Positions 33,427 to 45,567 of a stretch of DNA of 64,000 bases are shown here, in pieces (positions within the stretch are counted from its first letter, which is position 1; each line of letters starts with the position of its first letter). The notes under the pieces are model-generated. The model ran no database searches. It was not told the DNA's origin and was given only the letters and a program-made list of their open reading frames with translations. The position numbers and the translations under genes were made by a program. This stretch comes from Lineus longissimus (lineage: Eukaryota > Nemertea > Pilidiophora > Heteronemertea > Lineidae), in contig NC_088320.1 of NCBI RefSeq assembly GCF_910592395.1, positions 10,347,001 to 10,411,000 of the forward strand, given 5' to 3'.

Positions 33427-35048
33427 ATGATCTTTTATAAACATTGGAAGGAAGTAGGGATAAATTATATTTCAAATTTACTAAGACCAGACAAAACAGT
33501 GATACCTTTTGAATCACTGGGACTAAAAGCAACCGAATGGTTCAAATGGAGAGGGTTAATGAATGTTATTATAAATAAGATTTGGGGTTATAATTTTAAC
33601 ACTGATAACAATAATGTAAGATCTACGCAGAAACCGTAGAAGTCTAAGAGACAATCATGCTAAACGGTAAAAATCAGCCTCAAGTGACTGATGCCTACCT
33701 GTAATCAGCTACAGGTGACCGATAGCGACATAAGGAGATCAACCGGACTGGTGAAACCAGTAGATCGCTTGGATTTATAAACTGCGAAGGCATCTTAAAG
33801 CCTTTGACGCTATATTTCCATCAACCAAATTTCAGGTTGCGCAGCGTTATGTATCCTCTATGACGCATGTCCAGGTTATGTCCAAAATTTAGTATTTCTG
33901 GTTTAAACTAGATGTTATATGATTGGCTCACTAAGGCAAAGGAGGCGGCGCCTGCAAGCACGTGGCTCAGGAAAAACATATTTATATTATATTTATACAA
34001 TAAATTAATCAAAATTAATCAAAGAATGCTCTTTATAAACATTGGAAGGAAATTTATGGTACAATAAATTAATCAAAATTAAAACAGAGTTTAAAATTAA
34101 AACAGTTTTCCATCTCCTAGACTAGTTGCCGGCCAAGGCTTAGGAGGCAAGTCTCCCCCGGAGAACTTTCTCCACTGCCCAAGGTGACTAGTCACTTGTG
34201 TGTCAGGTCGCCTGGGTGTCTAGTTCTTTTCAACCTGTTTCAAGCCACATCAAAGTGCACAAACGTTCAGTTCCAAGTTAAGAAATAACATAGACAATTT
34301 AGAAAGGGAGATGAAGTGTAATCCCTATTGCCCCTTTAAGAGTCACCACAGTGTGGTGCTGCCACTTTCATGTCAACGGGTTCACAGTGTAATTGCTTCT
34401 TTTATCAAACTTGCATTGTTTACATCTGTCTTATTCAAGTGAACCGTACCCCCAATCCAGCAAAGGACAATACTTCAACACAATAGTCTGGTAAAACATA
34501 CGCCACATGCTACAATATAAGATGTTATATGATTGGCTCACTAAGGCAAAGGAGGCGGCGCCTGCAAGCACGTGGCTCAGGAAAAACATATTTATGGTAC
34601 AATAAATTAATCAAAACTAATCAAAGAATGATCTTTTATAAACATTGGAAGGAAATTTATGGTACAATAAATTAATCAAAATTAAAATAGAGTTTAATAT
34701 TAAAACCGAGTTTTCCATCTCCTAGACTAGTTGCCGGCCAAGGCTAAGGAGGCCAGTCTCCCACGGAGAACTTTCTCCACTGCCCAAGGTGACTAGTCAC
34801 TTGTGTGTCAGGTCGCCTGGGTGTCTAGTTTCCACGAGGCTATGGTAGTGGAGAACTAGATGGCCGTTGGCTCTAGATGAGCTCATCCGCTCTGGGTGAC
34901 TAGTCACCCACCTGAGACAGGTGGCACTGGCTTACAGGTTACCAGTGGCAGGTAGCTAACCTGACCTAACATTAAATCAAAGAATGATCTTCTATAAACA
35001 TAGGAAGGAAATTTATGGTACAATAAATTAATCAAAATTAATTAAAGA
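33427..35048 (+). repeat. Higher-order unit U3, 1,622 bp, with a deletion
   Basis: The unit is 317 bp short of 1,939. At ~33909 the LINE-tail sequence GGTTTAAACTA jumps directly to GATGTTATATGATTGG of the 151-bp unit, removing the rest of the tail and the dyad segment. The LINE frame (33427-33639) is intact. Confidence 0.88.
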
Positions 35049-36386
35049 ATGATCTTTTATAAACATTGGAAGGAAGTAGGGATAAATTATATTTCAGATT
35101 TACTAAGACCAGACAAAACAGTGATACCTTTTGAATCACTGGGACTAAAAGCAACCGAATGGTTCAAATGGAGAGGGTTAATGGATGTTATTATAAATAA
35201 GATTTTGGGTTATAATTTTAACACTGATAACAATAATGTAAGATCTACGCAGAAACCGTAGAAGTCTAAGAGACAATCATGCCCAACGGTATAAATCAGC
35301 CTCAAGTGACTGATGCCTACCTGTAATCAGCTACAGGTGACCGATAGCGACATAAGGAGATCAACCGGACTGGTGAAACCAGTAGATCGCTTGGATTTAT
35401 AAACTGCGAAGGCATCTTAAAGCCTTTGACGCTATATTTCCATCAACCAAATTTCAGGTTGCGCAGCGTTATGTAACCTCTATGACGCATGTCCAGGTTA
35501 TGTCCTAAATTTAGTATTTCTGGTTTAAACTAAAAGTATGGACTTTCATGTATCATGTTCAGATGTCTAAGATAAGTCAGACTTTTCTTTTCAACCTGTT
35601 TCAAGCCACATCAAAGTGCATGAACGTTCAGTTCCAAGTTAAGAAATAACATAGTGTAATCCCTATTGCCCCTTTAAGAGTCACTACAGTGTGGTGCTGC
35701 CACCTTCATGTCAACGGGTTAACAGTGTAATTGCTTCTTTTATCAAACTTGCATTGTTTACATCTGTCTTATTCAAGTGAACCGTACCCCCAATCCAGCA
35801 AAGGACGATACTTCCACATAATAGTCTGGTAAAACATACATCACATGCTACAATATAAGATGTTATATGATTGGCTCACTAAGGCAAAGGAGGCGGCGCC
35901 TGCAAGCACGTGGCTCAGGAAAAACATATTTATGGTACAATAAATTAATCAAAACTAATCAAAGAATGATCTTTTATAAACTTTGGAAGGAAATTTATGG
36001 TACAATAAATTAATCAAAATTAAAATAGAGTTTAAAATTAAAACAGAGTTTTCCATCTCCTAGACTAGTTGCCGGCCAAGGCTAAGGAGGCCAGTCTCCC
36101 ACGGAGAACTTTCTCCACTGCCCAAGGTGACTAGTCACTTGTGTGTCAGGTCGCCTGGGTGTCTAGTTTCCACGAGGCTATGGTAGTGGAGAACTAGATG
36201 GCCGTTGGCTCTAGATGAGCTCATCCGCTCTGGGTGACTAGTCACCCACCTGAGACAGGTGGCACTGGCTTACAGGTTACCAGTGGCAGGTTGCTAACCT
36301 GACCTAACATTAAATCAAAGAATGATCTTCTATAAACATTGGAAGGAAATTTATGGTACAATAAATTAATCAAAATTAATTAAAGA
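35049..36386 (+). repeat. Higher-order unit U4, 1,338 bp (n = 0)
   Basis: The only complete unit with no 605-bp subunit, so it shows the basic composition: LINE fragment (35049-35261), tail with ACCTGTAATCAGCTACAGGT and CTGGTGAAACCAG hairpins, dyad segment, one 151-bp unit, one full 267-bp module and the linker. Confidence 0.9.
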
Positions 36387-37351
36387 ATGATCTTTTATAA
36401 ACATTGGAAGGAAGTAGGGATAAATTATATTTCAGATTTACTAAGACCAGACAAAACAGTGATACCTTTTGAATCACTGGGACTAAAAGCAACCGAATGG
36501 TTCAAATGGAGAGGGTTAATGAATGTTATTATAAATAAGATTTGGGGTTATAATTTTAACACTGATAACAATAATGTAAGATCTACGCAGAAACCGTAGA
36601 AGTCTAAGAGACAATCATGCCCAACGGTATAAATCAGCCTCAAGTGACTGATGCCTACCTGTAATCAGCTACAGGTGACCGATAGCGACATAAGGAGATC
36701 AACCGGACTGGTGAAACCAGTAGATCGCTTGGATTTATAAACTGCGAAGGCATCTTAAAGCCTTTGACGCTATATTTCCATCAACCAAATTTAAGGTTGC
36801 GCAGCGTTATGTAAACTCTATGACGCATGTCTAGGTTATGTCCTAAATTTGGTATTTCTGGTTTAAACTAAAAGTATGGACTTTCATGTATCGTGTTCAG
36901 ATGTCTAAGATAAGTCAGACTTTTCTTTTCAACCTGTTTCAAGCCACATCAAAGTGCACGAACGTTCAGTTCCAAGTTAAGAAATAACACAGTGTAATCC
37001 CTATTGCCCCTTTAAGAGTCACTACAGTGTGGTGCTGCCACTTTCATGTCAACGGGTTAACAGTGTAATTGCTTCTTTTATCAAACTTGCATTGTTTACA
37101 TCTGTCTTATTCAAGTGAACCGTACCCCCAATCCAGCAAAGGACGATACTTCCACATAATAGTCTGGTAAAACATACAACACATGCTACAATATAAGATG
37201 TTATATGATTGGCTCACTAAGGCAAAGGAGGCGGCGCCTGCAAGCACGTGGCTCAGGAAAAACATATTTATGGTACAATAAATTAATCAAAATTAATCAA
37301 AGAATGCTCTTTATAAACATTGGAAGGAAATTTATGGTACAATAAATTAAT

Positions 37352-38345
37352 CTATATATTAATACCGAGTTCGGATATTTGTGATGGCTCCTGTTTGAGT
37401 TACACCCGTTAGAATTGCATGTGAATTGAGGTGCAAGTGTAGTTTTGAGTGCTGTTTGTTTTGAAACCAGAACCGCCGTCCCACGTTCACTGAAAGACCT
37501 GATTGAGCCCCTTTCTGGGGAATGTACGCTACGCAAAGCGGGTCGCTTGGTTCGACTAGCCGCCGTCAGCAGGAGTGGCAGCAGTGGATGGTCTGCGAAC
37601 GGTGGCTAGCAGTACCAACAGCGGGGAGCGTGCATTTTTGGCAAAGTACGCCGTGTACGAAGTGTATTTGGCATCTTGGTGGTATATATTGTGAGGTGAA
37701 TGACAGCATTGAAGAATTAGTGAAGCCAAATCGGAATTACCGCCGCTTGAATTACCGCCGCTTGAATTTTTACGATTGATTTTGACAACGCTGCGATAGA
37801 CAAATGACTGCTCCCCATCGGACTTCGACATCCGCCCCCCTCAGTCATCATTGCTAGAGTATTCGATCGACCACGACTACAGTTTGAATGTAAGAATTTT
37901 TACCACCACTTACATCATTCCCACTTACATCATTTCATGTCGAAAGTGATGAAATATACCCCTTGACTAAAACTCCTGTTGACATGGGCCTATACGCATG
38001 ACGCCCGTGTCGTGCGAGTACGGTGTCTGGAAATACACACAGTGCCACAGTGCATTGTACAATCGATTGTCGGACGCTTCACGTTATTCGTTCACTACGG
38101 GCGTACCTGCATGGTATGATACCGAGCCCGTACTTCACATGCTCAGCTCACCGCCCTATTGTATATATATCTACATTGACATGCATGTATCTAGGGTCAA
38201 CTGGGTACGAGGCCTACTTACTAGGCCCTCACACACTTCCATGACCATGGCCCCCTGACAGATAGACATCACTGCCCTTTGTCTTCGGCACTGCTCCAGC
38301 CATTCAAGGCCGACCTCCCACGCAGGCCTGCATATCGGTCCATGG
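37352..38345. other. Helitron 5' region without a recognised gene
   Basis: About 1 kb of non-repetitive sequence. Short open frames at 37522-37779 and 37998-38258 match nothing I know. A GGATATTTGTGATGGCTCCTG segment near the 5' end echoes the GCGATGTTTG(C/T)GATGG words after each leader exon downstream. A promoter for the coiled-coil gene would be expected here but I cannot locate one. Confidence 0.45.
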
Positions 38346-38413
38346 TTTATTAAACAGCATTACATAACTGCCACTGCATAATCATCCCCCTAAATTCACA
38401 CTTTCTTTCCCAG

Positions 38414-38487
38414 ACCGTCCTTCACCAACTGCCATCCAAACAACACCTCCTCTACCTACTCACTACTGCCACCCCAACGCCTCCAAG
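38414..38487 (+). other. Putative non-coding leader exon a
   Basis: Bounded by a pyrimidine-tract acceptor CTTTCTTTCCCAG and donor AAG|GTAAGAATCC. No start codon continues from it. It is paralogous to leader exon b. Confidence 0.55.
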
Positions 38488-38660
38488 GTAAGAATCCGCA
38501 TCATCAAATATCAACGACTGCGCATGTCCCGGCGATGTTTGCGATGGCCCCTGTTTCAGTAATACAACTTCGTCGAATTAAAACGACCCCACTATAAAGT
38601 ACTGTATTACATAACTACCACTGCATCATCATTCCCCTAAATTCACACTTTCTTTTCCAG

Positions 38661-38727
38661 ACCACCCTTCACCAACTGCCATTCGGACAACACATCCTCC
38701 ACCAACTGCTGGCGCAACGCCTTAAAG
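38661..38727 (+). other. Putative non-coding leader exon b
   Basis: Acceptor CTTTCTTTTCCAG and donor AAAG|GTAAGAATCC. Together with flanking intron sequence (TTCAGTAATACAACTTCG, CTAAATTCACACTTTC) it is a tandem duplicate of exon a, offset by about 247 bp. Confidence 0.55.
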
Positions 38728-38900
38728 GTAAGAATCCACATCATCAACAACTGCACATGTACCGGCGATGTTTGTGATGGTTCCTATTTCAGTAATACAA
38801 CTTCGCCCAGTTAAACCCACCCCACTATCAAGTGCAAACCCCTCTTTACCCCATTCCTAAATATTTCTTACTGACTCAACAATCCATCCTTCTTTTTCAG

Positions 38901-39617
38901 ATGTCAACGCCTATCAACTTTGATGTCCTCAAGGACCTGGAAAACCTTCATGACGACATCGACCACCACCTCGCTTACCTGAAGGTAAATTTTAACGAGT
39001 CCTTCATCCCACGAATCCACGACAATCCGCCTCCACGCACCACTGCAACCGAAAAGTCCGCCATGCAGAAACTCCACCGCCAGCTGCTCAAAATGAGTGA
39101 AACTCGCACCTCCTTCACAGAGGCCTTCCATCACCTGGCAGGAGACATTGCGAAAATGCGCACCCAAGTCTCGCACCTAACAGCGGCTGACAAGGTCAAG
39201 AAGCGTCGACTAGCCACCCTCGAAGCAGAGTTACAGACGGCCAAAAGAACATGCGCCAACTCCCGCAACGTTACTCACTTGCCTTCAACTACCCCAGTTG
39301 CAGCTACCTCTGCCCCAGCCACCGCGCCAGAAAACCTGCCCTCTACTTCCAGTCTCCCACCGACCTCGCCGAAATCACCAGCCTCTCTGTTTGGCGACCT
39401 AGATGACAACACGCTCGCCGAAGCCACCGACAGTATTCTCTCCGAAACACTCCCCTTCGACCAACCATTCCAACCCCTAGCATCCTCCACAGTTGATGAA
39501 AAAGGCTGTTCACCACGCGCAGATAGCAGCGCAGATGGCCACAACACAGACGACAACAATAATAACCGACATGATCGCATCTCAGAAGATGAAGCTCTGC
39601 AACTCCTATCACAATAG
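38901..39617 (+). CDS. Helitron-encoded coiled-coil protein, function unknown
   Basis: 238 codons. I start at 38901 because the ATG follows directly on a strong 3' splice site (CTTCTTTTTCAG|ATGTCAACG); the open frame extends 69 nt further upstream, but that would be intronic. Residues 1-40 are acidic (FDVLKDLENLHDDIDHHLAY). About 55-120 is a charged helical region with heptad-like spacing (SAMQKLHRQLLKMSE, DKVKKRRLATLEAELQTAKR). About 125-190 is a Ser/Thr/Pro/Ala-rich linker, and the end is acidic (ISEDEALQLLSQ). There is no RPA, OTU, endonuclease or zinc-finger signature of the known Helitron accessory proteins. Oligomerisation or partnering with Rep is only a guess. The frame is intact, unlike the Rep gene. 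Confidence 0.68.
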   Translation: MSTPINFDVLKDLENLHDDIDHHLAYLKVNFNESFIPRIHDNPPPRTTATEKSAMQKLHRQLLKMSETRTSFTEAFHHLAGDIAKMRTQVSHLTAADKVKKRRLATLEAELQTAKRTCANSRNVTHLPSTTPVAATSAPATAPENLPSTSSLPPTSPKSPASLFGDLDDNTLAEATDSILSETLPFDQPFQPLASSTVDEKGCSPRADSSADGHNTDDNNNNRHDRISEDEALQLLSQ

Positions 39618-40186
39618 CTTACCAGCACTGACCTGCCCACTTTCAAGCAGTCTCAGATGACATTTCACTCCTAGCGCAGCGTATATTCATTTCTTAGAAT
39701 TACTACTTTCTTACTTGCCATATAGAAAATGTGCTTTTCAGGACACAGCTATCCTAAGGCACTTCCAATGTGCAATCACACAAAATTTAAACTGCTGATA
39801 TGTACTATGTACCGTGCAATTTCATGACAACAAAGATGAATGCGAATCACTCAGCTTCATTTCCTTTCTTCGTAAGCTCATTCACAAGATGCAAACAGCC
39901 ATTCCAGCTAGCTGCTCATCAAAATATCTACCTCCTACCTAATGCATCCATCAGCCATGTACAAAGAGTGAAGACGCAAGCAGGAACTCGCAAACAACTG
40001 GCCTCCAAAACCTGCAACATTCAAACAGGTTCTGATTGACCCAACAACTGCGCCCAGATTCAGCAGGATGTCAAGCCCCACTTAAACACTTCAGTGCAGT
40101 TAACTGAAGGCAGTCTTCAGCGTCATGAATTCAATACCTCCAGGCCAATGGTCCCCTCCCACCAATATTCGTTTACCACATTTCAG
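39618..40186. other. Helitron intergenic region or intron
   Basis: Separates the coiled-coil gene from Rep/helicase. It ends in an acceptor-like ACCACATTTCAG just before 40187, suggesting the Rep message also has a spliced leader. No frame recognised. Confidence 0.45.
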
Positions 40187-40210
40187 GTCGACCACTAAAT
40201 CCAGGACAAC

Positions 40211-43200
40211 ATGCAGCGACGTAAAAGATCCTGCTCTCTGGATGGGCTCACCGCCCGTAGACGCCACCAACAACATGTACAGCAACAACGCCAGCTGCAG
40301 CCACCGACCAATCAAAATGATGACCATAATCTGCTCCCGGAGGAATTTACGCTTGGCGCAATGAACACTGTCTGTCAGTTCTGCAAAGCTCTGCGCTTCA
40401 AAAAGGAACCACTGAACTGTTGCCACAATGGCAAGATCAACCTCCTGCCGCTACCTCAATATCCACATCAGTTGGAACCACTGTTCACCACCAACACAGC
40501 CATGACCAGAAATTTCTTAGACAACATTCGCCAATATAATAGCTCCGTCGCCTTCGCATCCTTCGGTGGTAATGTCGTCCATCTCCCCGGCCGCGGCCCA
40601 TACACTTTCCGCATTCATGGCCAAATCTACCATCGTGCAGGCACCCTTCATCCACCACCTAACACAGCTTCCTCTTATAGCCAGCTATACATCATTGAGG
40701 CAAGAGACGCCGTTGAAACTCGACTCCAGCATCCAGAAAACCGACACTGCCGCCAGGATGTCATGACCTTGCTGACGGATACCCTCAATGAAGTCAACCC
40801 ATACGCAGCGGCATACAAGAAGATGTTTGAAGTCGAACAACAGGAGATACGATCAGCAACTGAAAACAACACACCTATTCCAAAGGTCACAATGAATATC
40901 TTGCGAGGCCCAGACCAGCGCCGCTACAACACTCCCACCCAGACCGATGAAGTCGCTGCAATCTTCGTTTCCCCAGATGGTGCACCACCCCCAGACCGTG
41001 ATATTGTAGTCTACTCCCAAGGACAAGAACCACAGAACATATCATTCCTATCGGCGAATATTGATCCAATGGTATACCCAGTTCTATTCCATATGGTACC
41101 CTAGGCTGGGACTGTGCAATGCAGCACAATGCTGGAAGGGCTACACCCCACAGGCATAAAGTTTCATGCCTCCAGTTCTATGCCTACCGCCTCGCTGCCC
41201 GCACTGGATTCAACCCCATCTTCTACGGCAATAAACTTTTCCAACAGTATGTGGTCGATTCGTATGTCCGAACAGAATCAACACGTCTCAGTTGGATACG
41301 ACAAAACCAGCAGAACCTAAGAGTTGAAATGTACCAGGGTCTAATGGACCACATTGCAACCCAAGTCGCTAATGCCAACCTCAATCCTGGTAGGATTGTC
41401 ATCCTCCCATCCAGTTTCCAAGGCTCACCTAGGGCAATGCAACAGAACTTCCAAGATGCCATGGCAGTTGTTTCTAAGTTCGGCCGCCCAGACCTCTTCC
41501 TGACTTTCACCTGCAACCCTAGATGTCGAGATATTGCCAACGCACTGCCACCGTCCCAGCAGGCACAACATAGACCAGACATCGTCAGCCGCGTCTTTAA
41601 AATGCACCTCCGTGAGCTATTGGATGATATACTCAAGAAACATGTCCTCGGTATCCCTGTGGCATATGTCTATGTCATAGAATTCCAGAAACGAGGCCTC
41701 CCTCATTGTCACCTCCTCATAATTCTGACTGAGGCCACAAAAATCAAAGAGCCATCGGACATTGACCGACTTTACGCGCCGAAATACCAAATCCCGACAC
41801 AAAACCCACCCTCTTCAACATTGTGAAATCAACAATGGTACATGGCCCATGCGGGCCACTCAACACATCATCCCCTTGCATGTTCGATGGTGCATGTTCC
41901 AAGGATTACCCCAAACAGTTTCAGAACGCCACCATGCTGGCTGTCAACGGCTATCCACTTTATCGCAGGAGAGATAACGGTCAGACAATCCAAATTGGAC
42001 GCCATGAAGTCGACAACCGCTGGATTGTACCATACAATCCATACCTAACCCAGAAATTCAATGCACATATCAATCTCGAGGCATGCACATCCATAAAGTC
42101 AGTGAAGTACCTCTTCAAGTACGTCTACAAGGGACACGACTGCGCCAACATCAGAATTACAGAAACCAATCAGTTAACACACGACGAAATCCACACCTTC
42201 CTTGATACGAGGTACATCAGCCCCCCTGAAGCCTTCTGGAGACTATCCAAATTTAAAATGCAGGACAAATCCCACACAATTTACAGGCTAGCTATTCATC
42301 TCCGAAACCAGCAACCAGTCTACTTCGAGGAAGGTCACCATCAAGATGCAGTTGCAGCAGCCACAGGTAAACATACCATGCTCACCGCATATTTCAGCAT
42401 CAATGCTCAGGAACAGACACCTTACCTTTACACAGAATTCCCACAATATTACGTCTGGGATAAAGCCCACAGGACATGGAAACCAAGGAAACAGAGAGGG
42501 GACAAGATAATAACTAGGATCTACTCCGTCACCCCTAAAGACCATGAAAAGTACTGCCTCCGCATATTATTGCATCACACACCAGGCGCCACAAGTTTCT
42601 TATTCCTAAGAACCGTACAAGATCAAGTCGTCGATACATACAAAGAAGCGTGCATACTACGAAACCTCCTGCTCGATGACCGTCAATGGAACACAGCACT
42701 GGAAGACGCCAGCCAATTCCAAATGCCATCACAACTCCGAGCATTGTTCGCCACGATATGCATCTACTGTGCTCCAACTGATGCCCTACAACTATGGGAA
42801 ACCCACAAGCCAGCCCTCTTTAAGGACTTCCTCGACCTGCACCACATGCCCCCAGAAGCTGCAGAACAAGAAGCCCTACTGCATCTTCAATCCATATTAG
42901 AACAACACGGCCTATCATGTGCACATTTCAAGCTACCAACACCGCAAGCAACTAACAGTGTGGCATTTCATGCACAATTCAACACAGTCGCCGAGCAAAA
43001 AGAAGCAGACGAATTGATGGCAATGCTGAACTCTGACCAACGCCAATTCGTCGACAGAATCTTAACTGACCTTTGTGAAGTATGCACGGCAGCCAAGCCT
43101 AAATGCCGAGCTTATTTCTTGGACGGCCCTGGTGGAAGCGGCAAGACCACATGTTACAATGCAATCATTTCAGCTTTCCGTAGCCAACAAGTACCTGTCG

Positions 43201-44419
43201 CTCCCACAGCTTGGACTGGGATTGCTGCAACACTCCTCAAAGGCGGTCGAACTGTACATAATCTCTTCAAACTACCAGTCCCAGTACTGGATACAAGTGT
43301 ATGCAATGTGAAACCAACATCAAAACACGCCCAGTACCTCCGCTCCGTCACTTTGTTCATCATAGACGAAGCTTCCATGATCCCAGTCCATGCACTCACA
43401 GCCATTGACAAAATGTTGCGTGATATCCTCACCTCAGACTGCCCATTCGGAGGCAAAATATTCGTCCTCGGAGGAGACTTCCGGCAAGTGCTGCCAGTCA
43501 TGCCAAGAAAACCACCAAGAGTAGTCATAGAAAACTGCCTGAAACAATCACACTTATGGAGTCAGTTCCAAATCTTCCACTTAACAAAGAACATGAGAGC
43601 TGGCGACGAAGAACAGGCTTTTGCGAAATGGTTTCTGGAACTAGGGAATGGTGAACTCTCCACCAGTACGAATATCCACAATTCTGTACAAATCCCGGAT
43701 CAGTGCAACATCGTCCAGACAAATTAGTTGACACCATTTTCAAAGACAACTTGCAAAATCCACGTACTCTAACAAACACAGTCATCCTAACCCCAACAAA
43801 TGACCATTCCCTCCGTATCAATGACTCAGTCATTGCCAAACTACCTGGTGATGCCAAACTCTACCCAAGTGCAGACAGCGCCATTTGCGAAAGTGATGAG
43901 GAGGCACAACAATACCCCTTGGAGTTCTTGAATTCAATCACCCCCTCTGGCATGCCACCACACCGCCTACTTCTAAAGCCCGGAGCAATTGTTATGCTAC
44001 TCCTACTCCTGGATATTCGTCAAGGCATGTGCAATGGAACTCGACTGATTATTCGCCGCTTACACTCAAACGTCATCGATGCCGAAATACTAACTGGTGC
44101 TAACAAGGGCGACTTCGTTCTGATACCTCGGATCAAATTAGCCCCGTCCGACACTAACTTACCATTCGTTCTTGAAAGGACACATTTCCCCCTACACGGC
44201 AGCTACTGCATGACTATCAACAAGTCGCAGGGCCAAACTTTCCAGACACTCGGCATTTACCTACCAAGCCCCGTCTTCTCCCATGGACAATTATATGTAG
44301 CATTCTCAAGGGCCCGCCGCTTCAAAGATGTGACAGTCCAAATACACCAAACTACCAACCAGGGCATATTCCACAACAAGGCAATAACACAAAATATCGT
44401 GTATCGCGAAGTACTGTAA
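40211..44419 (+). pseudogene. Helitron Rep/helicase, three frameshifts
   Basis: Rolling-circle transposase in four consecutive frames: 40211-41104, 41119-41826, 41823-43727 and 43703-44419, about 1,400 residues. In order: basic N terminus; Cys cluster CQFCKALRFKKEPLNCC (residues 55-71 of piece 1); Rep motif FLTFTCNP and HUH motif PHCHLL (His 196 and 198 of piece 2); two-tyrosine motif KYLFKYVYKG (95-104 of piece 3); Walker A GPGGSGKT (435-442) and Walker B FIIDEAS (~512-518); GGDFRQVLP; and in piece 4 MTINKSQGQTF and YVAFSRAR of a PIF1-family helicase. One-base shifts, each consistent with loss of one base, lie near 41092 (before PYGTLGWD), 41772 (before AEIPNPD) and 43710. MLLLLLD replaces the usual MLLRNLD. 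All catalytic motifs remain, so decay is recent or the shifts are sequence errors. Confidence 0.92.
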
Positions 44420-44507
44420 AAAAAACCATGTCACGACTCTCCTCCATATAACCTTCTCATGCACCAGGACTATATAGCACGCCTAGCACAGGACATCACA
44501 ACCTCAC

Positions 44508-44533
44508 TATATATATATATATATATATATATA
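44508..44533. repeat. (TA)n microsatellite
   Basis: About 13 TA repeats, 55 bp upstream of the Helitron 3' end. Confidence 0.95.
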
Positions 44534-45567
44534 CTACATATGTCCTCAAAACCCCACCTCGACATTGCGTGCGGAGAGCGGGTTATGCTAGTCAAAATTA
44601 AAACAGACTTTAAAATTAAAACAGTTTTCCATCTCCTAGACTAGTTGCCGGCCAAGGCTTAGGAGGCAAGTCTCCCCCGGAGAACTTTCTCCACTGCCCA
44701 AGGTGACTAGTCACTTGTGTGTCAGGTCGCCTGGGTGTCTAGTTCTTTTCAACTTGTTTCAAGCCACATCAAAGTGCACGAACGTTCAGTTCCAAGTTAA
44801 GAAATAACATAGACAATTTAGAAAGGGAGATGAAGTGTAATCCCTATTGCCCCTTTAAGAGTCACTACAGTGTGGTGCTGCCACTTTCATGTCAACGGGT
44901 TCACAGTGTAATTGCTTCTTTTATCAAACTTGCATTGTTTACATCTGTCTTATTCAAGTGAACCGTACCCCCAATCCAGCAAAGGACAATACTTCAACAT
45001 AATTGTCTGGTAAAACATACATCACATGCTACAATATAAGATGTTATATGATTGGCTCACTAAGGCAAAGGAGGCGGCGCCTGCAAGCACGTGGCTCAGG
45101 AAAAACATATTTATGGTACAATAAATTAATCAAAACTAATCAAAGAATGATCTTTTATAAACATTGGAAGGAAATTTATGGTACAATAAATTAATCAAAA
45201 TTAAAATAGAGTTTAAAATTAAAACAGAGTTTTCCATCTCCTAGACTAGTTGCCGGCCAAGGCTAAGGAGGCCAGTCTCCCATGGAGAACTTTCTCCACT
45301 GCCCAAGGTGACTAGTCACTTGTGTGTCAGGTCGCCTGGGTGTCTAGTTTCCACGAGGCTATGCTAGTGGAGAACTAGATGGCCGTTGGCTCTAGATGAG
45401 CTCATCCGCTCTGGGTGACTAGTCACCCACCTGAGACAGGTGGCACTGGCTTACAGGTTACCAGTGGCAGGTAGCTAACCTGACCTAACATTAAATCAAA
45501 GAATGATCTTCTATAAACATTGGAAGGAAATTTATGGTACAATAAATTAATCAAAATTAATTAAAGA

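Larger units (their letters stand above)
37351..44591 (+). mobile_element. Complete Helitron (7,241 bp)
   Basis: It begins TCTATATATTAATACC and ends GGTTATGCTAG, matching the Helitron 5'-TC and 3'-CTRR rules. The neighbouring bases are A (37350) and T (44592), the expected A/T target, and no target duplication is present. The insertion point is exact because the interrupted satellite is known from its sister units. A short imperfect GC hairpin (CGTGC/GAGCG) lies about 10 nt before the 3' end. Genes are a coiled-coil protein with leader exons and a Rep/helicase. No endonuclease or OTU domain was seen, so this is canonical Helitron and not Helentron type. Confidence 0.92.
36387..45567 (+). repeat. 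Higher-order unit U5, split by the Helitron
   Basis: Spans 9,181 bp. Subtracting the 7,241-bp Helitron leaves 1,940 bp, the n = 1 size. Satellite sequence is continuous across the insertion point within AATAAATTAA|TCAAAATTAA. The LINE frame (36387-36599) is intact. Confidence 0.9.

Noticed and set aside
39275-39646. Minus-strand frames (89-123 codons) opposite the coiled-coil gene
   Set aside because: Low-complexity antisense translation. The plus-strand frame is longer, has a splice-site-linked start and lies in the same direction as Rep.
40211-44419. Helentron or Polinton identity for the large element
   Set aside because: No endonuclease, polymerase B or capsid-type genes. The Rep HUH plus PIF1-type helicase and TC/CTAG ends are those of a canonical Helitron.
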